From positions 217,466 through 281,465 of the forward strand of contig WBMW01005143.1 of the NCBI GenBank assembly GCA_013396635.1: DNA of 64,000 nt, in the 5' to 3' direction. The number at the start of each line of letters is the position of its first letter. Position 1 is the stretch's first letter. This stretch comes from Penelope pileata (Eukaryota > Chordata > Aves > Galliformes > Cracidae). Positions 40,787 to 51,860 of this stretch are shown piece after piece. The position numbers were made by a program, and so were the translations under genes. The notes beneath the pieces are model-generated. The model ran no database searches. It had not been told where the DNA came from and was given only the letters and a program-made list of their open reading frames with translations.

Positions 40787-43700
40787 CTTCCCAGGTGCTC
40801 CTTAAAAAGCCTTAACACAGAGAAGGTGCAGTCCAGTGCACACCCGATGGAAACCACTCTGCCTCATGTCTCTGTGTCTCTTGTGTGAGGCAAACCGAGT
40901 CCCTCCATCACGCTGGGCTGCAGCCGGGCCGTGCAGGAGGTGCCGGGTTCCATCCCTGCTGCTCCCGGAGTTGTGCCGTTTGCTGGCTGGGCTGGGGCTG
41001 GGGCTGGCAGGATGGTTACCAGGCAGTGCTGAGTTTTCAGACATGCAGATTTGTTTAGTGGATCATCATCTGTTCCTTCTGTGCGCCACTTAAACTGCCT
41101 GTTGTTATGCAAATCCGGTAATGTATTTATGAGTGCTCTCCAGGGATTCGAATGGCATCTAATCTGGTTAGCAGATCCATCCTGCCAGCCCTGGGCAGGG
41201 CTCCGCTGGAGAGGAGCGCTGAGACTCGCTGTGACCATCGCTGGGCAGTGCAGCCCGGTGCTGGCTGCAGCCCGTGGGGCTGCGGGGAGGGCAGCGGACA
41301 CACCAGGGTGCTCCCTGCCCTGCGCCTGCTGCCGCTGCGTCCCCGGCTGCTGGGGACGGCCATCAGGCTTTGCTCTTTCCTGCACGCTGGGCATAGCTGG
41401 AATGGAAAACCACACTGCACCTTCTGATCAAATGGAGCCTTTATTTTCTGTTAGGCGAAAGAAACGCTTCTGAGTTTTTTAATACTGAATTGGAATTAGA
41501 TTGAGGGAAATTAACTATCTCACTGAAAGAAAAAACGTTCATTGAAAAGTCACTATGTTTTGACTCTACATTTCAAAGGCAAATGTCTTCAACAAGCTCA
41601 AGTTTAGAGCAGTTTTGGTGCACTGGAACGCTCTGTCACTCACTGTTCCTTGGCAGCCCGTGTTGCAGTCTGTGGCTCATTGCCCCCCCGGTGCCCACCC
41701 CGGTGTGCAGCACGCTGCGGGTCCTGCCGTGCCCGCCCCGTGTCCCCCCGCCCCGCGCAGCCTCGTGCAGCTCCCTGCCAGGTGGCAGGCTTCAGGAGAG
41801 CATTAGTAATTGGGAACTCCACTTTCATCAGGGAAAATAATTAGTGTGAATGCATGCAGTTTACAAAAGCAGTTCGATTAAAGAGAGTAACAAGCTTTTT
41901 ACAGCAACAAAGGAAGGGCTAAGTAGACCTCGGTGAGTAAATAAAGCCGCAATCAATGTGATTAATTTAAAATCTCAGGAAGGCCTGAATTGGATTGATA
42001 TTCCAAAAGTCTAATGCCTCTCATGGGGCCAGAGAAGAAATCATTCCTCATTTCAGGGAGAATGTGAGGCATCATTAATTGTGAACAACAAGGAAAAGTA
42101 TAAAAAAACCAAACAAACAAACCTGACAAGTATTATTTTGCTATACATTTCTTGCCTTTGGAAGCACGGATTTTGGCTAGGGTTTCCTTCATGAGGCTGC
42201 CCAAAGTAAAACAGCAGAGTCTGTTCTGCTCTCCTTGCTTTTGCCGTCCTGGCAGCGTTGTGGGGGCTCTTGGTGCTCCTGCTCCTGCTCCTGCTCCAAG
42301 TTGGGATTGATCCCCCCCAGCCCCGTCGTGCAGCTCATGGTTTTTCTAATTGAAGCGTTCCACTGATGTGAACTTTCTGCAGTAGCTTGTGTGGTAATGG
42401 GGCGGGTGGCATGAATTAACCTTTCCCCAGGCGAGTGTTGAGTGCTGGGCAGCTCCTGCGACGTGCACGGAAACGCGGCAGCGCTTTGGGCAGCGCAGCC
42501 GCAGCAGCCCCGTGCAGCGAGGAGCACGGTGCCGGCACCGCCCATCTCCGTTGCACTGCAGGAGAGGGAACAGCGTCTGCATTAAGTTCTCCAAAGTTTC
42601 GATAACCTTATATCCCCCCGGGGGAGGCTTTAGGCAGGATAATGTATAGCCTGCTGTTGTGTGTTCCGAATTCCATTTGCTGGAGATCAGTGTTTTATTG
42701 CCAGACCAGCGTTTAAAAATTGCTCTCTATCTTCTTTGCGTTAGGGGAATTTCTGGCACCCAGAGAGGGAAGAAAAGGACTTTTTGATAAGACATGGGCT
42801 TGATGTTTATTTATTTCTCTTGATGGGAATCTTTACCCCCTCCTGGTTCCCTGTGGAGGGGCCACTGTGGAGCACAGCAGCGAGGCTGGGCCCCACGCAG
42901 GTGCTCCTGCAGCTCTGGGTGTGCAGCTCAGCAGCTCCTGGCTGTGCTCAGGGCACGGCCACCAGCAGGGCCAGGCAGTCCGGGCTCCAGCAGCTGAGTG
43001 CTCAGCTCCTCCTAAAAATAGGGCCTCTTTGAGGTGTTTTGAGTCTCTTCCTTTCTTCCTCTCTTCATCCTGTCCTTTAGCAGCTGTCGGGGCCAGCTGT
43101 GTGCTCTGTACCTCCCCATCAGCCGCCTTTCGATGCACAGCCCGCTGCCTTCCCGGCCTGGCCCTGCCTCTGTGGCACGGCGAGCTGGGGAGCAGCGAGC
43201 AGGGCATGACTGGGAGCAGCCAGGCTGCTGGGTGCTCCTCTTACTGCCCTGCTTTCAACGAGCTGCCGCAATGCTGAATTGACACCGTTACCGAAATCCT
43301 TGCTAAGTACCTGCCCTCCCTGTGCGATAGCCGCGGAAGAGCAGCAGTGGCTCTGCCGTTGTCATTGGATGCTGCTCCTGGTAGCAGCACGGGATAAATG
43401 GGTCTTCGTTTCCCTTCGGGGCAATGACAGTTTCAAACCGCCCTGTCCGGCCGGCACTTCCTTCCTTTGGCAGCTTCGTGGTAGTTTATATAATTTGGCT
43501 GTGATCCCCTGTCTAAACCATGCCCAACATTTCACGCAATAAACTTAATGGACTTTTCCATCTTTGAACAGCTGAATTCTTTCTGAGCAGCTGCTCCGGG
43601 TTATTGATGGCCTAATTAGAGTGCTGCCTTAGGCCTGCCACCAGATCTGGGAGACTTTTTTACATATTCCAGGACATAACGGAGCAAAGTGTTTCCAAAT

Positions 43701-46559
43701 GCTCTTGAAGCACGGCTTGGGTTTGGGGGGCACGGGCTGGGTGCGGAGAGCTGCGGTCCTGGCTGCAGTGCTGCTGTGCTGGGCAGCCCGGGAGGTGCAC
43801 GGAGTGACTGCGATGGCTTTGTGCAATGTTTTTTGTCTTGGTGTTGTTTTTTTTTTTCGTGGTTTTCCTATTTCTCAAATAATGAAGGGAGGACAGAAAG
43901 AAAAAAGAGGAAAATCAATAGTTCTTTAGATCCAGGCAGCGATGCAGGGAGCTCACAGGACGTGCCTGCGGTCTGCAGGTGGGGCTGGGGGGGAGAGGCC
44001 GTGGGGCAGCAGGCAGTGACTGCTGCCAGCGCCTGTGAGCCCGATGAACCCACTGCCAGTCCTGTTAGAATAAAGAACTGAAGCACCAGCAAGCAGTCCA
44101 GCCCCCAGAATCTCAGACACTTTTGTTTGTGTCATTTTCATTTGTCTGAGTAATCGAATTTGTTGGAATTAAAGGGTCTGTCTGGCTAATAGCATTTTCT
44201 AACCCTCTGGAACACAAGAGGGCTGCAGCGAATGCCGATGTGCGGAGCACGATGCTGCTTGCAGCGAGCTGGCCCAGGGAGCACCAATTGCTGCGGGTGG
44301 GGATGTCTGCGTGCCCGCTGCCAGCCCCGTGCTGCTGCTCCTGCCTGCTGCAAGCACTGATGGAGCGTCCCTCATCCTGCACAGGGGCTCACGGGCACCA
44401 GGAGCCGTCCCCAGCGCTGGGGGCAAGGGGCTGGGCACCGTGGCATCGCTGTTGGGGAAGGGAGCTGCTTTGGCAGCCTGTCAGATCGTGTATTGATTGC
44501 AGCCGTCAGACTGGCTGCCTGCAGCCAGCTCACTTAGCTAATTGCCTCTTCTCTGATGTTCTTTGGTAGATCCTGAAGTTGGGAGGTGGGGGCACCTGGA
44601 GGCTGCTCGGTGCCCGACTCCACAGGGCTGGGGGCAATGCTGGGTGGTGGCACCGTGGGGGCACGGGGGGGGCTGCCAGCTGGGCTGCAGCTTGTCTGGG
44701 CCAAACCCTGCTGCGTCCCCATGGGGTGATGTGGCACGGATCTGTGGGGCAGGCATATTTGTGTTCCTATAGAGACCTCCACGGAGCAAGAAATGCAGCA
44801 GCTGTGTTTCGTTTTTCCAGTTTCTCCATGGTCATTGAGCCCAGAGCCATTTGTCCAGCCCCGCTCAGGGCGGTGCCAGGTTTCCAGCTGGGAGCGCTGG
44901 GGAGAGCAGTGAGACGGGCGAGGAGCTGTGCTGTGGGCAGCGGGCAGTGCTCTGTGTCACTGTGCATCGGGGCACCGGGATTCACCAGGACAGGGTGGCA
45001 CCACCTGTTGTAGCTGCAGCATCGCCTGCGGGATCTGCTGGGATCAGTGCTGCGGGGACAGCCCCTGCGGAACCCCGAGAGCCCGGAGCTGCTGCAGCCC
45101 CAGGAGCCCCCCCTGCTCCGCTCCCGCTTGAGCAGATGAGAGTGGCAAAGCCATTAGCTGGGAGCACATCCCTTAATGTGGCATAAGCTGCTAAAGAAGA
45201 TGTATTTATGCTCCTTCATTTGCAATTGATAATCTCAAGAGTGAGAGGCTGGTAATAAATTGTCTCACGGGGGCTCCCATCCCTCTGCTGCCCACGCTGC
45301 AGAAGGAAAGAGACAGCACATTTGCATAAGATAATGAAACTGCAGCAAAATAGTAAAATTGTGAAGCAACTTTGTTTTAATAATGACAGATGCTTCTTAA
45401 ACACTTTAATTATGTCTCACATAGCAGCAGTGGGGCCGTGTTCCCAGATTTTGGAGGGGCCTTTTGTGTTTGGTTTTAGTGTCTGGGAATGTAGAGGGAA
45501 GCCACAATCATATGTCCACAGCTGCTGAGGCTGTGAACACCCAGGATGAAGGCAACCTCCCTTCTGAAAATCCCATCAGGCTCCTGAAAGGCAAGGGCTT
45601 CTCAAGCACTGAGCTATTTATTGCACGCAGCCTCAGCTCCGTGTCACCATGGATCTCCTGCGCCCATGTCCCCTTAAATGAGAAGTCCCCATTTTCTCTG
45701 TTCCATCCCCAAATCTTCGTGAAAGCAATGTGGAGTGTTCTGCTCATGGAAGCATTTGGGTCCTCGCTGCGGGATGGAGCTCTGTGTGGCTCAGGGGCGG
45801 TGCTGGCCGTGGGGTTGCAGTGTCCTCGTGCTGCGGGGTTGGCACCTGGGGAGCGCGGCGGGCCCTTCCTGCTGTGCCATGGGGTTCTGCTGCGAGCTGC
45901 AGGGAAACATCTTCTGTGCTGAGCTGAAGGTCCCAAGCGCTGAAAGGTGCCTGAAGAGAACGGGGAGGTGCAGGGGCTGGGCACTGTTTCCCTGTTTTCC
46001 CCCTCCTCTGTGCAGCGGGGCTCACCGGCACTCAGCGGGAGCGGATCGCCTTTTCTTTGAGCGAGATCTGGTGTCTGGTTAATTATTCATGGCCACATGA
46101 TGGGCAGCTGCGAGGTGTGGGGCCGACCACGGGGCTGACTGCTGCCCGCCGCTGCCATCGGGGTCACAGCAGCACCAGGAGGGAGCCAGGAGCAGCTCCC
46201 GCGCAGAGCAGTGCTGGAGGGGCTGTGCAAGGCACCAGTGGCCTCTGCTTTTTTTCCCCTTCTTCTTTTTGACATGCTCTCTGCATATTGATCACAGTTC
46301 AGAGAGCAGAAGAGGAGCTCTGGAAGTCCCTTGGCCCAGGTGAACAGGGATGAGAAAGATGTGTGAGGGTGACCCTTAAAGTAATTACAAGGGGAAGGAT
46401 TCTTTGGAGGACAGTGTGGGAAATGGCACCTTTCGGGGATTGCTGCACTCTGCGCTGTGCCTGGCACGCCAGGATGAGCCCAGGGGCATCCCCAGGCGGT
46501 GCTGTCCCCGCAGGGAGAGCAGAGCTGCAGAACCATGGTGAGCACAGACAGGAGCAAGC
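40787..46559. other. Intergenic flank 3' of GRIK3, no gene seen
   Basis: From the solo LTR to the end of the GRIK3 transcript. 41800-42180 is AT-rich and free of repeats. The rest is GC-rich with short chance frames on both strands. A downstream extension of the GRIK3 3' UTR into this region is possible. Confidence 0.6.
42271..42297. repeat. (GCTCCT)n short tandem repeat
   Basis: About four copies of a 6-bp unit reading GCTCCT. Confidence 0.85.
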
Positions 46560-46583
46560 TTCGTCGTTTTCTAGAAATTATTT

Positions 46584-46589
46584 TTTATT
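46584..46589 (-). terminator. Candidate distal GRIK3 polyadenylation signal
   Basis: Second AATAAA in transcript direction, within an AAATAAAAAATAAT context. It is followed in the transcript by a mixed G/T-containing stretch (TGCTCCTGTCTGTGCTC), which is a reasonable downstream element. It may be the main or the distal site. Confidence 0.5.
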
Positions 46590-46701
46590 TAAAATTTAAA
46601 ACCATATTACTTCATACAGCAAACTGTGCACTTTGATATATCACAGTGTCTGAAAAAGGAAAATAATCAGAATTTTTTCTTTTTTCTTTTTTTTTGGAAA
46701 T

Positions 46702-46707
46702 TTTATT
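46702..46707 (-). terminator. Candidate GRIK3 polyadenylation signal
   Basis: TTTATT on the plus strand, AATAAA in transcript direction, inside the AT-rich end of the 3' UTR. Cleavage would be expected around 46675-46690. The following A-rich genomic tract (46677-46695) could cause internal priming in cDNA, so apparent transcript ends here need care. Confidence 0.5.
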
Positions 46708-47208
46708 TACATCAGCCTAGAATGATCAGCAAGTAACACAGTTACTATGAAACCAAAATCATTACAAAATGTTTACAAAAAACTATATTCATAGAAATTC
46801 TGCATGTCCGCAAAGGAAAATCCCCTGAATGTCAAGGAGATCAGTTTGTTTTTCCTTTTTATTCCACTCTTTTCTGGTGTTGGTTTTTTTTTCTCTTTTA
46901 TTTCTTTTTGTCCTTTTTATTTTGAGAAACATCAGAGAAAGGTGCAGCCAGCACCGTGCTCACGGTGTGCCCGCAGCAGCCAGGGCCGCGGCAGCTCTGT
47001 GCCTGCTGATGCCATGGGTTTGCCATCGCGGCGTTGGTCTCCAGCACCTTCATCAGTGCAGCCGGCACGGAAAAGCAACCCCAATGAAGCCACTGCTGTG
47101 CCCCTGTTCTGTCCCACGGGAGACTTGGGAGGAAAAAGCAAGTGATAAAGGGATGGTGAGCGGAAACAGCAGCACCTCAATACAGCTCAGTAGCCCAAAC
47201 CCGGTTTC

Positions 47209-47214
47209 TTTATT
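47209..47214 (-). terminator. Possible proximal GRIK3 polyadenylation signal
   Basis: AATAAA on the minus strand about 2.45 kb after the stop codon. It could give a shorter 3' UTR isoform. The downstream context is not distinctive, so support is weak. Confidence 0.3.
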
Positions 47215-49664
47215 CTCCCCTCACTTCTTCAGTCCTCTGCTCACCAAGCACAGAATGAACCCGCTTTGAGGGTGGAAGTTGGATTCCTAAGCCATGAGTC
47301 GCTGGTGGCCACAGACATGTCACAGAGCAGCTTGCAAAAGGCTTTGAGGCTGCACCATCGCTGCTGCACATTCTGAGCTCTCCCCACCATCGCTGCCAGC
47401 TGCCAGGTTGCCCAGTGCTGCCTGCGGTCCTGGCCACGTCCCAGCTGTGTCCTGGCTGTATCCTGGCTGTGTGCATCCCATCTGCATCCCAGCTGTGTCC
47501 CAGCTGCGTCCCAGCGTGTGCCAGCTCACAGCAGGGAGGCTGATGCTGGAGCTGCCCCAGCAGTGGGCAGAGCTGGGTGCCCCTGGTGCCAGCTGTGGCT
47601 GGTGGCCGTGCTGACAGCACCGTGCCAGGCGTTTCCCTTTAGCAACCAGGAGCCATCCAAGCACAGTGCAGATGTGTGCAGTGCTGGCGTGTGGTCGGCG
47701 TGGAGAGGGAATTGGAGAGGCAGATGTGCAGGGCTTCGTCATGCTGGCAGAGACCGTGGGTGGTTCTGGAGCTCAGCTGTCACTCTGGGGTGTTGGTAGT
47801 AAAAGGAAATCAAACTGATGTCAAAGATGAGTAGATGGTGTTTGGTATTTAAGTAAAAAAAGAATGCTGGTTTGGAGGGTATTTTACTCTCAGGACATTT
47901 AAAGCCAGTTTCAGGCTTTGCTCCTATCTACGACACGATTGTAAATATCTCCTAGTAGCTTACAGATCTGCAAAGGAAACATCAGCTCCTGCTCTGGCAG
48001 CGGGGGAGGCAGCACCGAGGCTCTGTGCCAGCTCCGGGCACAGGGCCGTCTGCCCGGCGTGGTGACGCGTTGGGGTGGCAGCTCCCAGCTCTGGTTGCTC
48101 ATGGGTTCCGTGGAAGGGTGAAAACAAATGTAAATTCCTTGCAGATCTGTACTTGAGCCAAACTGTGACAGATCTACCTTTTGTGTTTTGGGTCACTGTG
48201 TTGCTTCTATACATCATGGGAGAACAAAATAAAGACAAATTATGTTCTGTGATGGGGGGTGGATAGGAGCTGTCTCCCCTTGATCTAGTTTGCTAATTGG
48301 AATCAGCTCCAAGGAAACCTTCCTGGCTGAGGCTGGGAGGAGCTGGGTGGGAGGAAACCCTCAGCTGTGCTGCGGGTGCAGGGGCCGGGCAGTGTCACAC
48401 CGCAGGGAAGGAAGGAAAAGGAAGACAAGGGAAGGGAAGGAGGCTGCGCTTCTCTTCAACACCAGTCATGGCCTCAGAGCTGTGAAGCGCTTTTTGCAGA
48501 GCTCTCCTGGCGATGCTCTGGGTCACAGCGGGCAGGGCCGCTGCTGCTCGCTTCGTTTGGCAGTGGTCAGGGGGAGATCGATCGCATCCCTGCGGGGGAC
48601 GGGGCGGAGCTCAGCGCTCTGTTGGGTTGGCAGAGGGCTCTTTGGTAGTTCTGACTCAGTTCATCCACAGGACCAGCCTTCAGGGTTGAGCAGCCTGAAA
48701 AGAATACAGTTCATGGAAGATTCCTTGAAAATGTTTTAGCACATTAGCGTGGAGCCACGGGCGGGTGGGAGGGTGTGGGGTGGGCTCACGCAGCGCTGCT
48801 CTCTCACCCTGCACAGGGCTCTGCTGGGCTCGGTGCTGCAGGGAGAGCTGCTGCTGTGCCAGGCTCCTGCCAGCCCCTGCCCAGGTGCGAGCACATGGAG
48901 CTGCAGCTCGGCGTCATGGGGTCGGTCCCGTTGCATGGCTCTCCTCCCATCGCTGATGCTCGGCAGCAGCAGGAAGGAGCCGGAGCCATGGTGCCCGGGG
49001 TTGGCAGCAGCACCCCACAGTCCACGTGCACCCCGTGCTAACCCCTTCCTGCCCGGGCCCGGCTCCATCCCTGTGTGCTGTCCCTCGGGGGCGGCCCCGT
49101 GTGGGCGCGTGCTGGGCTGTGGGCAGCGCCGGCAGCTGCAGAGCGTCCTGGGTGCTTCTCCTTTCCCTTCCTCCCAGGTGTGCTGTGCACAGCGGTTGGG
49201 TCGTGCTCCCACAGACTGCTGCTCTGCACCCCATGGACGGAGTGTTTCTCCTTATTGCCATGCTCAGCAGCCTCGCTCGGGGCCACTGCCCGCCGAGGGT
49301 CGGTTTGGCTCAGTTCAGTTTTGCCTCCGTGTGTTCTCGGGATGTAAACATCAGCCCTGGGGTGCAGTGGGCTGCACGGGGCTGGGGGAGCCACGCTCTG
49401 AAAATAAAGAACGGATAGCAACAAAAACAAAACAGCAAAGCCCCGAGAGCCACGCTGCAGTCTGTGCTTTGAAGTCGTTGCTTCTGTGCCGGTGAGTGAT
49501 GCAGCTGTGTTTTAAAGGCCTTACTCTTGAAATGAACCAAACCAAGCTATCTTTCTTTTTTTTTTTTTTCCCCCTCTGTTTTTTTTTTAATCCTTTCTTC
49601 CCTAGCGAAGAGTGCATCTGGCCTCGTCTGTCCCACTCCTTCCTTCCCGACCGGGCCCCGCTCC

Positions 49665-49859
49665 CTAGGGGAACACGGGTGCCAGGCCGGTGCTGCAGCT
49701 CATGCTGTCCTTGCCCGGCAGCCGCCGGTCGTTGAAGGTGTGCATGTTGATCACGGCGTCCGCCTTCACCATGACGGGCGGCGGCGGCTTGTGCTTGACG
49801 CGCCGCTGGCAGGTGAGCGACAGCCGGATCTCGTCGGCCACGGCACTGCAGAAGGAGCG
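49665..49859 (-). CDS. GRIK3: GRIK3 terminal coding exon: cytoplasmic tail and stop
   Basis: Coding part of the last exon, 195 nt or 64 codons plus a TAG stop at 49665-49667 (read on the minus strand), about residues 856-919. It begins RSFCSAVADEIRLSLTCQRR after acceptor CTCCCCAG, continues with the basic, proline-rich VKHKPPPPVMVKADAVINMH and TFNDRRLPGKDSM, and ends STGLAPVFP. This is the long GluK3a-type cytoplasmic tail, the part of kainate receptors that takes part in trafficking and scaffold binding. The TFNDRRLPGK block is shared with GluK2, whereas the LAPVFP end marks GRIK3. The exon continues into the 3' UTR below 49665. Confidence 0.97.
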   Translation of the reverse strand, partial: RSFCSAVADEIRLSLTCQRRVKHKPPPPVMVKADAVINMHTFNDRRLPGKDSMSCSTGLAPVFP

Positions 49860-50366
49860 CTGGGGAGAGCAGGGACAGGGGGCACCGTCACCGCCTGCGG
49901 AGCGCCCCGGCCCCCGGGGAGTGCTGAGCGCGGCTCTGCAGGGGCACCTGCGGGCCTGGGCTCACTTAAGGCATCGGCTGCGCTCATTGGGACTTCAGTG
50001 GGGCACGGGCTCTGGGCTGACCCTCTCTGCTTTGCAAGGCTGTGCCGCTGCCATGCCAAGCGCTGCAGGAAGGGCTACCCCATGGGCAGCTGGTGGGCTC
50101 TGGGGGGGATGGAGCAGAGAGGTACCGAGCCCTGCTGGGCTGCTGGTGGGCACCTCTCCTGTCCATCACATGGGCACAGTGCGCAGTTACTGCACTGTGA
50201 CACACAGAAAGGACAAACCTACATTGCCATTGGGTTCCACGAGCACCCATTGGGGTGAGATGGGCAGGGAGCATGGGGAGGGCACTCGTGGTGCTGCAGC
50301 TGTGCCTTGCACTGGGGGCTTGAGGAGGGGAAATCCTCTGTGCGGGGAGGCGGAGGGGATCGGTAC
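49860..50366 (-). other. GRIK3: GRIK3 last intron (507 bp)
   Basis: Donor GTACCG at 50366 and acceptor CTCCCCAG at 49860, on the minus strand. GC-rich. An additional AG, 35 bases upstream of the used acceptor, is discussed under findings. Confidence 0.93.
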
Positions 50367-50617
50367 CTGCTCGCGCTCCGCCGTCTTCCGCAGCTTGTAG
50401 ATGAACTCCACCATGGCCACGAAGACCGACAGCACCAAGCCTGCCGCCAGGACGATGAAGATCCCACCGATGTTTTGGATGCCCAGGGCACTGGCCTCCT
50501 TGTTCTCATCCTCAGGGCAGCCGTTCCCCCGCCACCACTTCTCCTTCATGACGTGCAGCTTGTCCTCCTCCTGCAGCTGCAGGATGGCAATGGTGATCTT
50601 GTCCCGGTACGGGGAGC
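50367..50617 (-). CDS. GRIK3: GRIK3 coding exon: end of S2, M4 helix
   Basis: Exon of 251 nt completing G772 and encoding about residues 773-855. The acceptor is CGTCCCCAG, and the donor GTACCG falls after the codon for Q855. S2 ends with SPYRDKITIAILQLQEEDKL followed by HVMKEKWWRGNGCPEDENKE. D790 and H793 match the remaining reported GluK3 zinc-site residues (mature D759 and H762). GluK2 has glycine at the first of these. The last membrane helix M4 runs approximately IGGIFIVLAAGLVLSVFVAM, and the juxtamembrane string KLRKTAEREQ is typical of GRIK3. Only 161 bp of intron separate this exon from the one before it. Confidence 0.97.
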
Positions 50618-50778
50618 CTGGGGACGGACAGCACAAAGTGAGGAATTGCTCTGCATTGAGAGGGCCCCCAGACCTCTCTTCAGCAGGCAGAGAGTGCGAG
50701 CTGCGGTGCTTGCAAATCAGCAGCTGGGAGGGGACCGTCCCGTCCGGTCTGCCCACAGCCCCCCCCCATCCCACTCAC
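50618..50778 (-). other. GRIK3: GRIK3 short intron (161 bp)
   Basis: Donor GTGAGT and acceptor CGTCCCCAG. The open reading on the minus strand continues through it in places, but the split glycine codon G|GC fixes the junctions. Confidence 0.94.
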
Positions 50779-51001
50779 CCATGGGGGTCCCGATGCCGTA
50801 GCCCTTGGAGTCGATGAGCCCCCCGATCTGGGTGAGGTTGCAGTTCCTCTGGGTGATGTACTCGATGGTGGTGGACTCCATCAGCAGCGCGTAGTCGGCC
50901 GTCAGGGTCCGCTGGATCCCTTCCTCGTTGTTCTTAACGAGAGCTGTGGGTTTGCTGCTCATGAAAGCCCACATTTTTTCAAAGGTAGAAATTTTGGATT
51001 T
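50779..51001 (-). CDS. GRIK3: GRIK3 coding exon: S2 ligand-binding lobe
   Basis: Exon of 223 nt encoding about residues 698-771 plus the first base of G772. It starts KSKISTFEKMWAFMSSKPTA after acceptor TTTTTCCAG and ends TPM-G before donor GTGAGT. The middle reads LVKNNEEGIQRTLTADYALL. E739 in LMESTTIEY is the S2 glutamate that binds the agonist amino group (E738 in GluK2, where the preceding loop has one more residue). D761 in GGLIDSKGYGI matches D730 in mature numbering, one of the residues reported to form the GluK3-specific zinc site. The KPTALVKNNEEG stretch separates GRIK3 from GRIK1 and GRIK2. The longer open frame that runs back into the intron is not coding, because the true start is fixed by the acceptor and by phase 0. 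Confidence 0.97.
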
Positions 51002-51860
51002 CTGGAAAAATGACACCCCCACCACCAAAATAAGAATTAATATTCTGTTTGCTGAAAAAAACAGTGTCTTTACAGTAAAAAAAAAAACAACAAAACCAGT
51101 TTGAGAGTAGAACCCATTGTGGCAATATTACCAATTTGCCACATCTTAAATCTCTCTCTCCTTTCCCTGCTCAGCATTGCTGGCACCAAACGGCTGTGGC
51201 AAGGGACAGACTCCAGCACCAGCTGTGCAGATGCTCAGTGAAAGCAGTCCCTCTCCGGAGACCCCACTGGGGTGGCACGGGGCAGCTCCTGTCGCAGAGG
51301 CACAGCAGCCCGTGCCCCAGCCCAGCAGAGCCCCCAGCTGCGGGCCGTTGCCGTGCCTGCTGCCATGGAGCAGTTTCCTGAGCAGAGTTCTGTTTATCCT
51401 GCAATGTTTCTGCACAATGAGAGAAGACAGAACGTTTGGGGGGCATGTTGCTCTCTCTCTCACACACTCTGTTGTATTTTTGTCTTTCCCCAAGCATCAC
51501 AAGGAACATGTCTCCTCTGAGGTATGTGCGGCTGCCAAACAAATTTAACATATCCACGTAAACAGAGGCTTAGAAATATTCAAGATTGTCTTGTGGCTAA
51601 GAATAGCCGTGGCTGTTCCGCGATCAGCAGGCTCTGCGTTAGGGAGGGAGGAGCGTGCTGCCTGGCTCGGTGCTCGGATGGGTGCTTTTTCTTCTAGGAA
51701 ATGTGTTGGGTGAGGAGAAAGACATTTTTTTCTGTCTTTCCCCAACAGCTTAAATGCATCCCCTGTGTGTGGCCCCTGAGCTGCGTGCCTGAGGGCAGCC
51801 ATGGGGCACAGCCACACAGGGTGTGGGTCCCTCCAGGTGGTTCAGCTGATGCTGCCCACT

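Larger units (their letters stand above)
46560..49664 (-). other. GRIK3: GRIK3 3' untranslated region (approximate end)
   Basis: Sequence downstream of the TAG stop in transcript direction, about 3.1 kb. I see no further exon. The 5' half (49664 to about 47200) is GC-rich with a pyrimidine tract on the plus strand near 49550-49590 (A-rich in the transcript) and a short CCCAGCTGTGT-like tandem stretch at 47430-47520. The last 250 bases (46560-46810) switch to AT-rich, non-repetitive sequence containing minus-strand AATAAA signals, as expected of a conserved 3' UTR end. The boundary is inferred from those signals only. Confidence 0.6.

Noticed and set aside
49399..49404. Plus-strand AATAAA near 49400 (and near 48229 and 25197) as transcript ends
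   Set aside because: No plus-strand exon or transcript precedes them, and those at 48-49 kb lie antisense within the GRIK3 3' UTR.
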